The position numbers and the translations under genes are program-made. From positions 1 to 64,000 of the forward strand of contig JABCPU010000240.1 of the NCBI GenBank assembly GCA_016800925.1: a DNA stretch of 64,000 nucleotides, given 5' to 3'. Source of the stretch: Suillus spraguei (lineage: Eukaryota; Basidiomycota; Agaricomycetes; Boletales; Suillaceae). The notes beneath the pieces are model-generated. The model ran no database searches and was not told the DNA's origin. It saw nothing but the letters and a program-made list of their open reading frames with translations. This document shows, piece by piece, positions 31,561-41,461 of the stretch. Numbering within the stretch: the first letter of the stretch is position 1; each line of letters opens with the position of its first letter.

Positions 31561-32019
31561 ACAAAATTTATGACTTCAGGAACTAGCAAACTTGTGAGTG
31601 AATGACAGAATAGTAGATTGAGACGTTCACCAGTGATGTGTGACTTCAAAGTGTATGTAACCTTAAATGTAACACCGCAATAGGATGCAATTGTTTCAAG
31701 GTCCAAGGACACAGATCCATGACGGTTGCTAACACTCATCATTCAGCACACGAAGACAAAATGTAGAATCCGATGACATTTCATAGTGCAAAAACAAAAA
31801 CGACACGAAAAAAGGATCTTCTATACGAGTCTAGTGCCATGGGTGAATGCAGTGAGCCAGAGGAGGATGCATTGTCACGCGTAGGGAGGCTTCGGAGGTA
31901 TGTCGTTTACAATGGAATGACATTTGAGCGGAGAAATTGATTTGCTCATTCGTAGTCCCATGGCTATGTCGTGTCCGTTGACATCACTTCCATGATTGAC
32001 AAATGAGTCCGGCTCATTA
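31561..32019. other. Relic stretch, faint P450 similarity
   Basis: A short piece near 31840-31930 (GTGAGCCAGAGGAGGATGCA, then TTCGGAGGTATGTCGTT) matches the upstream part of the relic at 12480-12600. Nothing else is recognisable. Confidence 0.35.
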
Positions 32020-33394
32020 AGATTTCCTATTCAGTTTGTGGTTCGTGACTCATGAAGCGGAACAGGCAAGCTCCAGATACGTGCCATGGCAGTCCAAAAA
32101 TAGAATTGAGCAAGATCCTATGGTGCATTGATGCCCAAACATGAGTTGTATGTCCTTTCTCCGTTGATATGCGGCCGTTCTCGTTGATACACGACCCCAA
32201 CCAACCATGTACTGCCATTTCTCAGATCACAAGCACTATGTCGAACGACCCGACAAGTTTAGCAGTCTTGTCTGTAAGTCTGCATCTGGTTTTATCTTCA
32301 TTCCCGCTGGTAACATTCAAACTTTAGGTTTGCTCTCACAAGTCCCATCCGCTCGATAGCACGGAAATTTGGAAACAATTGAATCTGCCTTTCTTTTTCT
32401 GTCCTACTGAACTCAGTTTAATAGCGTGCTCTCCGGTCTTGAGCCTGAATGCCCTGTTCCCCATCCAGAAGATTACAATTGTTCCCCACTCGACCTTCCT
32501 TGGATCCTCGCTGTCGTGCAGAATTTGTATCATTATGCTTTGCTAGTGTAGAGAATAAAGCGAACTACCGTATGTTTCTCATCCTTCATTGGCTTTACTA
32601 GTGACCATCTTTCGTATTCAGCGCTCCGAGGACAGTGGAGCAAGTACACATTTCTTTTGTTGCCCTGCGTCGACATCAACATCAGCATTCTTCGTCAGAA
32701 CATGTCCCACACAGTGGCATAACAACTGCTTCGTGGATGACAACGTCGATGAGGATGGTGTTCTAGATCTGTAAGTACACTTCTCATTTATCTATCCATC
32801 CAGAACGCAAGACTTGGGCCCGTTTCACTCTTCACCACTACTTCAAAAAGCGACATTTAGTTCGTCTAGTTCTCGTTCAAAAACGAGCTGGATTTCCGTT
32901 CCTGATGTGCGGTACAATCAGTATGTGGTGCCTTGTATTCACGACGAGATTGTCTTTGATTCTCTCCAAAACTTGGGGTCGTATGACAAACTGTTTGCGT
33001 TTTTGAAGTTATTGCTTCAGGTTTCGTTCCCTCAGCTATTTTATGAGTTTTTCATCTGCTTCTCGATCGTCTTAGAAAACTCATTGTCCTATACAGACCT
33101 CTCGCTTGACAATGCCCATCCATACATCGTTCCTCGACCTCGCATGGCCCGTGGGACCTACACACGCTGTGCACAATCTGTCCATATTGCTACGATGGAT
33201 GAAGAATGTCAATTATCGAAGCTAACTACCGTATATCTCCTCGTTTTTGTCTTTCTAGCAATGATTCTTTCCGGAACTTACGCACGAGCATACATTATAG
33301 TAGACATCAAACCTTGCCGCTATTCCCAACTCTGACAAACCCTCCTTCAGTGCATCATTTATCGCTCATAGTAAGTATGTAGTGCAAACACTTA
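32020..33394. repeat. Degenerate repeat module (spacer copy)
   Basis: It is a diverged direct copy of about 14040-15490. A plus-strand frame at 32814-33335 encodes a hydrophobic segment (LLVFVFLAMILSGTYARAYI) and can be followed in other copies only with frameshifts. It is probably a dead membrane-protein gene, family not recognised. Confidence 0.5.
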
Positions 33395-34248
33395 TGGTGC
33401 GAATCACTTAGAGGCCGCCTACTTTGTGCAAATATTTAAACCCTTCAAAAAAAGTCAAATTTTAATTCCTCTTGGGAAAACACTCCTTTTGAAGGTAAGT
33501 ACAAAATCCCAAGACGGATTTTTCATTGAGTCAAAAATCAGCGAGCAAAATACTTTGTCAGGTCCAATTTGGCGCATGGGTACTATGCTTTTGGCATGTT
33601 CTCCTTCAGCGTGTCGAAAGTATAGTCGCAATTATCACGAAGATATTTTTCACCACGTCCCAAAAGAACTCAATGAAATTGAGCTCGCAATGAAACTTTG
33701 GTAAGAAAAGGCATAAATGACTGGCTGCCTCGATTACTTCCTACACCAGAGACCTTTGTTCAACAAGTTTTTAGCCTCCTCACGAATTGCTGCTTGATCC
33801 TGCGCCTCCTTTGCTCCAAGAGCTTTATCAAGAGCTTTCTTCCTGAGCTTGCATCAACCCATCGGACCACTCTGACTCTGTCGCAGAATCATATTTGGTG
33901 TCGGAGAACTGACAATCCACACCTCCAGTGTATCCACAGTCCTGTTCACTGGAGGAGTTGTAATCGATCTCGATCACTGCCGCAGGATTGGATGCGGCAG
34001 GTACAGTGTTAGAGTTGTAGGTTTTAGGCCATCTTGCAGCTCTTGCCCGTGCGGCGGCAGCCCTTTGATGTTTAGTGACCATAGTGCTACTACACAGACT
34101 CAATGTACTATTTTTCTCGGTATTTTCATTAACATTTTCTGCTCGTCGAGCTAGTACATTTTTGAAGTATGCTGACATCATTTCCATTTTTTTTCGCCTT
34201 CAATTTGGCGCTTGCACAAAGTAGGCGGCCTCTAAGCGATTCGCACCA
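33395..34248. mobile_element. 854-bp non-autonomous DNA transposon, TA target
   Basis: The ends TGGTGCGAATC...GATTCGCACCA are part of terminal inverted repeats of about 36 bp with one mismatch. TA flanks it on both sides (33393-33394 and 34249-34250). The uninterrupted equivalent near 15500 shows a single TA. The minus-strand frame 34187-33828 (MEMMSAYFKNV...) with an Ala/Arg run looks like the N-terminus of a transposase-type protein, then breaks. TA duplications suggest Tc1/mariner/pogo, but no DDE core is present to test this. Confidence 0.85.
33828..34187 (-). pseudogene. N-terminal fragment of unknown element protein
   Basis: The 119-codon frame has a basic Ala/Arg run (HQRAAAARARAARWPKT), then an acidic segment (SEQDC...ATESEWSDG). 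Below it, another frame continues with KALDKALGAKEAQDQAAI, suggesting a frameshift in a longer coiled-coil protein. There is no catalytic domain. Confidence 0.4.
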
Positions 34249-34332
34249 TAGGGTATACACCTGCATGCATCGCTAGGTCCACTGACTACTGCAGTGAGAT
34301 ATGGTGCCCGAGAGATGTACCATCGTTAGACA

Positions 34333-34605
34333 CATCAGGAAATTCACACATTCCTTAACATGCTTAATCAGCTTAACTCACTTATCTCAAAACTTGTTTG
34401 CTCTCTCTCACATCATTCACCTGGCATATCTTATATTTTTTGAGTGCGAAATACAATAAAACATGTATATTAATATATCTCAACTTTTTTTTTCTGAATT
34501 CATTCACATTGAAATTTTGGACAAGTAGATTCAATTTCACCAAGGCAGTTAAGTGTAAATAAGTCCGCATAAGGGCACGTCAAGGAATGTGTGAATTTCC
34601 TGATG
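34333..34605. mobile_element. 273-bp inverted-repeat element, copy 3
   Basis: It has the same ends and length as copies 1 and 2. It sits outside any LINE, in the repeat module. Flanking CA (34331-34332 and 34606-34607) is the 2-bp target duplication; the corresponding left-arm sequence near 15586 reads GGACAGAATA without the element. Confidence 0.9.
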
Positions 34606-34607
34606 CA

Positions 34608-35440
34608 GAATATCAACCTCTCATCATATGCACGTTCCACGACTGCAAGTCTCATGTCCCCCGGACTGAGTCAATATATGCGTCCGACTCGCCGGACCGA
34701 TGGTTATGGTCTACATTTCTGATCATTAGCACCAGGACGAATGAATTACTTGTACAAGATGTCGTTAGTAGTCCCCTTGACAGACTAATGCAAAAACAAC
34801 TCTTCCCGATCGTTCTAGTATGTCGCACTGGAGTCCATCGAGGTTTCTGAATCCTGAAAAAAAATCAGATTGTCGCAGCTGCCGGCCAAGTTGAACGCCC
34901 GGGACATTAAAGTACATTGATGTCGTCAGCATGTATCATCAGCCCAGAAAGCAGCGCGCAGAAGGAAGGTCAATTACTCAACCTTCACAACGCTTTCAAT
35001 GCGTTTCTGCTGGACGCGTCTTTTGAGGTCCACCCACATCAGGTATCCGAATATCATCGTACAGTCAACATAAGCAACCTGAATACGAAGGTAAGACACG
35101 AGGCTCAGAAAGTTGCGAGACAGGCACACGGCATCACTATAGCGCCCTTTACATATTGCATGCAAAGTGACCAGGTATAAAGTGTTTCGGCCCCATGAAT
35201 GGCGCAGGTCATTGTGCAAGCGTTCGGAAGGAAAGACTGAGACCAGTAGCATTTCTAAATGCGTGCGCTGGGGAGAAGAATGCATCCATAGTGGTGACAG
35301 GAATGGAGAGGAATGTGGGGTCAGGCGGTGGTGGCGAAAGGAAATAAAAGTATGCGAATAATGTAACGTTGTGATGGATGGTGGGGTAGACGGAACGCCA
35401 AGTGATTTAAAGGAGGATAAAGGTAGAAAACACAATCAAC
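34608..35440 (-). pseudogene. Module end and decayed single-helix gene copy
   Basis: 34608-34830 continues the repeat module (equivalent to about 15590-15820). 34974-35435 holds a minus-strand 153-codon frame that crosses exon 3 of the single-helix gene in shifted frames (MDAFFSPAHAFRN is readable in one of them). The exons are not joinable into the 165-aa product. Confidence 0.5.
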
Positions 35441-35454
35441 CCCGTCAATATCTA

Positions 35455-36270
35455 ATACGAGGAAGATCACTCACTAAGTGGAACAGGCACGCCCCATCTA
35501 AGTGTCTTGGTGAACACCCATCGCAATACGGAAGCTTTGCATGATCTTCGAAGGTGGGTAGGCGGTTTGCTTTCGATGCTGATCCCAACCCATCTCCCCC
35601 CGATCCAAGGACATCATCGAGTTCTGCTTGAGCGCGCCGGAGTACATGGGGGTATTGAACCATCGTAAGGATGAAATGGGAAAGAGTCGCGATGGTTGTA
35701 TCGATGCTGGCTTTTGGTGTGAGTTGTTCCCAGTGAGTGAGTTTTTCGGGCGTGGATGGTGTTGGTGTTGGTCACGGTTAGCATGGCGCGAATGTGCGAC
35801 GTAGGGCACGTTGGAATTAGCTGTCCACCAGATATGATGGTCAGGCTACCTTTATGTTATCGGATGAGGAGTCACGGTCGCTCGAGGATGCGAGGGATAC
35901 CTCGTCGTCCATGGTGGTGGAATCGAAGAATGTGTCAAAGGAGGAGGGTTTTGGAGCTTCCAGGAGGGTGGACACGAAAGAGGGACGGGCGGTTCCTTTT
36001 TTCTATAAGAGAGTTGGTTTTGCGATACAGAAGGGAGGAAGAGCTCACGATTTCGTTTTTCATGATTCGTATGGGCAGTCTACGAATCCTTCCATTTTTA
36101 CTTCCCAGATTCTGGCATTTCTCTTGAAAGATGCGCCAGGAAACCACATAGGGAGATGCTTGACTAGGACAGAAAAGGTGAGTTTGGACAGCGGAAGAGA
36201 AAAGAGACTGACAGGGTTGATCAGCGGCATTAGCTTGAAGTCCGATATCTCCCTAATTCTGTTTCTCATC
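35455..36270 (-). pseudogene. Cytochrome P450, middle part (F/G to K helix), frameshifted
   Basis: On the minus strand the order is a typical basidiomycete P450 F/G region (KHLPMWFPGASFKRNA, then CPYESVKNE) near 36160-36060. Next come a GTARPSF-like stretch, an acidic segment, an I-helix stretch (ASIDTTIATLSHFILTM), HVLRRAQAELDDVLG and TFEDHAKLPYCD. The K helix is readable in another frame as KTLRW, with Lys where the ExxR motif should have Glu. The N-terminus and heme-binding region are absent. Between frames the reading shifts at least twice. The 178-codon plus-strand frame over this region is only its antisense shadow. Confidence 0.75.
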
Positions 36271-37925
36271 TCTTCAAGCTTAAATATCGGCCCGGGTTCA
36301 ACTATAGTAAATGTAAATGGTTGGCTAAACGCGACTCCAGATGATTACCTCCTGATCCTCCTTGATATTTGTCTGCGTTTGGTCGGTTGATTGCTCTTCA
36401 TTTAATATTGACGACATATCTAGCCTTCAAGCTTCAAGCTTCACCTTTCGCACCCTCGTCCAAGTTACCTCTTGTCCGATAGACCGTTGGTACAGTCCTG
36501 CTGAAAAATGCTTGTACTCCAGTCACTCAGATCACACTCACCACAGCCTTGTCTGTGAGTTTCAATCGTATATATCTTTATGGACTGCTCAATTCATGCT
36601 CTTCATTGCCTGTGACTTTATATTTGTATTCAGAGGCTCCACGTCTGCAGATCTATTTAGACATCATTGAGTTTGTTGTGCATCGTTTGACTGTTCTAGC
36701 GAATTCAATTTCTAATAGCATACTCTTCAGCGTTGACGACCATCCGTTCCTCACTCAAGATTCTGCTCTGGTATTATTCCACATTCGCGTGATGTTCGAG
36801 TTATTTTCTGGCATAGATGATGAAGCAACCCGTCGTATGTCTCTTTTCTACTTCACCTACCATGGATCAATATTCAGCGTTTCCAAGGGACATTGCCACG
36901 TATGTTTTCATTGCCCTGCATTGACCTCAATATTAACATTCTTCATCAGAGCGTATCCTACATGGTGGCATAATGGATGGCTGACGACAATGAATCTGGT
37001 GTTTGGGGGTATAGCAGGATATTTTGATCTCATCCCAAATACCAGATTCGTCTCGTACTCTTTGGTACCCCTCAAGAAATGATAGCTGATTTATGCTGGG
37101 CATAATGTCTCGTTCAACATGAGTGAGCTTAGATCTGTTCATTATATACAGCGCTGTTAACGTACGGTGTCTTGCATTCGCGACCGCATTGCCTTTGGTG
37201 CTATCTAAAATCCATGACGACAAACAGTTTGCGTTGTTTGAGGTGTACCCTCGTGAGTTCGACATCCGTGTGATGTCCAAGTTGTTTACTGGTCTCTTTC
37301 CTACTTCACTATCAGCGATCAATTTTCATATTCAACATTTCCAGGGGACATTGCCACGTATATTTTCATTGCCCTGCATCGACCTCAATACCAATATCGA
37401 TATCCTTCGTCAGAGCGTACCCCATATGGTGGCATAATTCCAGTTTATGGATGACTGACGATGCTGACGAGGATGGTGTTTGGGGGTATAGCAGGATATG
37501 TTGATCGTTTTCTACTCATCCCAAACGCCAGACTCGTCTCGCACTCTTCGGCACCCCTCAAAAACTAGCTGATTTATGCTGGACATAATGTCTCGTTCAA
37601 CGTGAGTGAACTATTGCTCTTATGTGTTCATAAACTATTTCAGGACTGCCCTTTTCCATCCCCTGATGGCATACACGCACGCAGTGTATCCAGACACTGT
37701 CGCAGCCACATTTCGATTGAACTATTTGTTGTTCACTTGTATTTGCTATGCGGGAGCCTTTCAATATATCATCGAGCATCGCTCGTGTGGTATGTAAGTG
37801 GAACAGCGGCTTGTTAATTAGTATTAGGTTTGAACTGGGTACTACTCGCACTTCAGATCTCAGATCTGTCAGATTTCAATTTCAACAGCGATCGATGAAG
37901 ACTAAGTAAAGTTACCATACTGAAA
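36213..37925. repeat. Degenerate repeat module (third direct copy)
   Basis: 36213-36412 matches 27201-27410 almost base for base. 36950-37260 matches 27470-27760. A further partial repeat of the same inverted-repeat block lies at 37380-37570. The plus-strand frame 36549-37082 (177 codons) is hydrophobic in places and is not conserved in the other copies. No gene is supported; 37600-37925 shows nothing clear. Confidence 0.6.
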
Positions 37926-39444
37926 CTACAAATGTGGAATAAACTTGGTCCAAACTACTGTATCGTATGCGCCAGGAGGAAGTGATCGTAAGTTCAGGAA
38001 CATAAGTACAATTATTGTAACACGTGAAAAAAGGTAAAGATAGATGATGCCGTTGTAAAGAAGTCCACCAAGTACCGCAAAAACAATGATGATAACCCAT
38101 TGTAGAGGGGATGGGTCTTCCCATGCTTTTTTCCATGTCCCCCAGGTGAAGTCCGTGTCTTCAAGTCCAAATTCGTCGCATAGCCAGGCACCGCACGTCC
38201 ATAACATGGACAGCATACTAATGATAAAAGCCACCATTAGCAAAGATGCCATCCCAGCGGAAGCCACACGCCATAATATCTGCTCTGTGTGTCTCGTAAA
38301 CAAGAAATTCCAGGCCAGACAATGTATCACTTTAAATGCCACTCCACTAATACTTCCGATCATCGTTGCGATCATAGACAAGTAAGAAAAGCTTGGAGGC
38401 CTAATGGAGCCAGCAGCACAAGTCAACAACGGGTCTACCACGGGAGATCGGCGTAGTGCTGATATAAATCTTGAATGGAGGAAAATCAGAACAAGCTCTT
38501 TCAGGAATATTGATAACATACCTATCGTCGTCTAAGCTTTTACCGGGTGGAGGAGCAGTTACCTCAGAGTTCCAGTGAACAATATAAGGGCGGCCCACAT
38601 CCTTAGGCTTCCTCAACCATAAGCCATAGGAAATGCAAGCCAGAGCGGCAACACCCAGGGTATCAAATTCAAGCAGTGTTGCAGGAAGGTTCTGAACGTA
38701 ACGGGCGATGAGCTGGATCAAAAACCACACTATTTGAAGAATAGCGATGCATTTTGATAGTATATCGCCCTTGCTTCGGTCTTCTATGTCTGCCTTTGTG
38801 ATGACAGGCATCTCCACAGATCCCTCACGAACAAACCGCAGGAGCTCCTCAGGTGTGAGAGTGGCCCGCAGCTCACCATCGACATAGAGCACGAATCCAC
38901 CTATCTGTGCAAAGAACCCGTGTGTTAGTGTCCATTCTGTGAAGGTATCAGTTTGATGTTAGTTTCAAGAGTCTGAGTATCATAGTGACTAACTGGCACT
39001 TGAGCTTCTGCTGGAATTTGGGATGTCACCAAGTAATGTGACTGCCAGCTCGCTCGGGTTCTGCCACATGGCTCGATGCCGGGTGCGTTGGGTACCAAAG
39101 ACATTGTTGAAATCCTTTGCAACTTGACGAGCACCGATAAACTGCAATGCAGCCAAGGTAACTATGGCTTCAGGGAGGATGAATGCTACAATCATGAGGA
39201 TCAGACGACAAAAGGCATTGCCAATCGGCCACTGGTCCATGTACGGAATGTCCGGATGGACAGCAGTCCATGTGCATGCAAACAAAGTTAAACCACAGCT
39301 CGACACAATGTCCCACAAGGTTCTGACATTGCAGGATGGACAGTTACTGGCATCGAGTGTATGGATACAGGTATCGTTGAGACCCGAGAGTGAAGCGCGA
39401 ACAAATGGAATGCAGAAGAGGACAGCACAAAGTAAAAAGATCAT
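37926..39444 (-). CDS. Membrane-protein family, gene 3 (open, 5' end cut by LINE)
   Basis: Exons 39444-39000, 38936-38522 and 38469-37926 join in phase to 467 residues with no stop. Introns are 63 and 52 bp (GTGCCA...CACAG and GTATGT...TCAAG). A signal peptide (MIFLLCAVLFCIPFVRA) leads into SLSGLNDTCIHTLDAS and SSCGLTLFACTWTAVHPDIP. Exon 2 has LTPEELLRFV, IEDRSKGD and KPKDVGRPYIVHW. Exon 3 has the HCLAWNF/HTEQILWRVAS segment, membrane helices, and LSLRSLPPGAY. The paralogue starts about ten codons earlier; here the LINE joins at 39447, removing promoter and first codons but leaving an in-frame Met. Whether it is expressed is unknown. Confidence 0.75.
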
Positions 39445-39624
39445 TGGATCGCTTCTTGGACCTGAACCAGGTGGCACCCCGACTAGGACCCCGGAAACCA
39501 ACCGCCAACAACGCGCTCAACAGCGCTAAGGACGCCCAGAGGCGCCCCAGCGGTCACCAGGACACCAGACAAACCACCAAAACCCTAGACCAAGAACCAA
39601 GAACGAAGCAACAAAGCAAACAAA

Positions 39625-41352
39625 ATGCCAACAATCAACTCAATGAGCCCAGTCACCACGACAACCACAGGTAGGGCCAACCGACGGACAGCAGCTGATA
39701 AACCTTTGCTTTCAACCAGTAGACCCATACAAGACCACATATCGGGCACAGGAACGAAGACAGATGTTGTCAACCTGAACACAGCACGAAAAATCTTGTC
39801 CATGCACGGTCTCGTAATGCCAACAGCCGGTAGCATGTTGCAATCAATCTCGGTAGCTTTATTCGAATTTAGTATCACAGCAAATCTAGGCGCCACACAT
39901 ACTGACATACTACGAGCAATTGCACTAATAATACAGGAAGTTGATATGGAAATAAACACGGAAAACATCATAGAAAAAGTCAAAGCCCTAATAGGCGGAC
40001 CGATTGCGACCCTAGACGAGAAAGTCGAGACATTAACAGAAACAATAGACGCGCAAAAGAAAACAATAGAGTCGATGACGGAGGTACGCACCAACTTGAA
40101 ATCATCAGCGGAAGATTTGGGAAAGATAGCTGGAAACATGAAGAGCACAACGCCACAAAGAACGAGTGATGAACGGTCTGACGGACCACGAACGTTTGCA
40201 GATGCAGCCAAAACTAACATCCCTGCCCCACTAACGAAGGTACTAGTGAGAAGCGAGACACAGGCAAGGCAGATCCTAGTTGACAGACGATCACAGCTCT
40301 TCGCCAACTCCCTGAAAGACCTAACGGAGGCGCAACTAGTAGCAAAGGCCACCTTAGCAGTGGAGCAAATGTCAAAGGAGAAAGTCGTACTTCCAACATC
40401 AATCAACTTCATCTCAGCACGCCGTCTCCCTCATGGAGGAGTCCTTTACGAGCTCAACTCACCCGAGGCAGCAGAGTGGTTCAACGTGGCAGCAAACCGA
40501 GGATACTTCCTGGAACACTTCGGAGCGGAAATAGTGATCAAGGAGCGAACGCACAACGTTATAGTGGAAAATGTACCAGTAACCTTTGTACCCAACAACC
40601 CAGCAGCACTAGCGGACGTCGAGAAGAAGGCGGGCTTGAAACCAAAAACGATTAGCAAGGCGCGATACATCAAACCGGAAGCAAGGCGCAAACCAGGACA
40701 ACGAACAGCCCACATAATAGTGACCTTTAACTCCAAGGAGGGAGCAAATCGAGCCATCAAGTTCGGCCTGACAATCGAAGGTAAGAAAGTATATGGAAGA
40801 AAGCTAATACCAGAACCGACCAGATGCCTCAAATGCCACTCGTTCGAAAACACTCACATGGCCGCAGAATGCCCACAGGAACAGGAGACGTGCGGTACAT
40901 GCGGGGAACACCACCGAACAGCCGCGTGCCAAGTCACAGATCAAAACGAGTTCTTCTGCAGGAACTGCAAAGTGAAGGGCCACGCGGCCTGGAGTCGACA
41001 ATGCCCGACGTTCACGAAGAAGTGGGATGGACGCAAGAACCGCAATGAAGACGCTAAGTACCGATTTTTCCTCACAGAAGACCCTCTTACCTGGGAACCA
41101 CTAACGAGTCAAAATTTTGAAGAGAACAACGAGACAGCCCCAATATGGCAGCAAGCGACGGAGGATCATCAACCACAACGATACCCACCACCAAGAAACA
41201 GAGCGGAACATGGACGGCCCACCAACAACAACAACAACCAAGAACGCGAGGAACGGAACCTCAACAACAGGAACGCCAACCGAATCCCATTGGGAGGTCA
41301 ATCCCGAATCCCAGAAGCATGGCAGATGACAAGACCTCAAGCAGACCACTGA
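39625..41352 (+). pseudogene. LINE ORF1 Gag-like protein, truncated tail
   Basis: The 575-residue frame is the same protein as 22916-24781, including the three zinc knuckles at about residues 400-461. It stops at TGA 41350-41352 where copy 1 has CGA (PQADH then R). This CpG to TpG change removes 46 tail residues but no zinc knuckle. The product might still bind RNA. Confidence 0.85.
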
Positions 41353-41461
41353 ACACAATGGAAACCACCCACCCAAGAAGAGACCAAAACGCAATCAACA
41401 CCTCCAAGATGGTCTAGCTCCCCTTACGGCTCCCCCACGAACCCTACAGCCCACAAAGAGG

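Noticed and set aside
32814..33335. 173-codon plus-strand ORF as an intact membrane protein
   Set aside because: Other module copies need frameshifts and stops to follow it, so it is more likely a chance-open piece of a dead gene.
33426..33704. 92-codon plus-strand ORF inside the 854-bp element
   Set aside because: No domain, and the element's better coding trace lies on the other strand.
35854..36390. Plus-strand 178-codon ORF
   Set aside because: The minus strand of the same stretch encodes recognisable P450 F/G-region sequence; the plus frame is its antisense shadow and runs on into a repeat module.
39585..40412. 275-codon antisense ORF in LINE ORF1 (and 23994-24821)
   Set aside because: Antisense shadow of the Gag-like frame; it has Ser/Val-rich composition with no domain.
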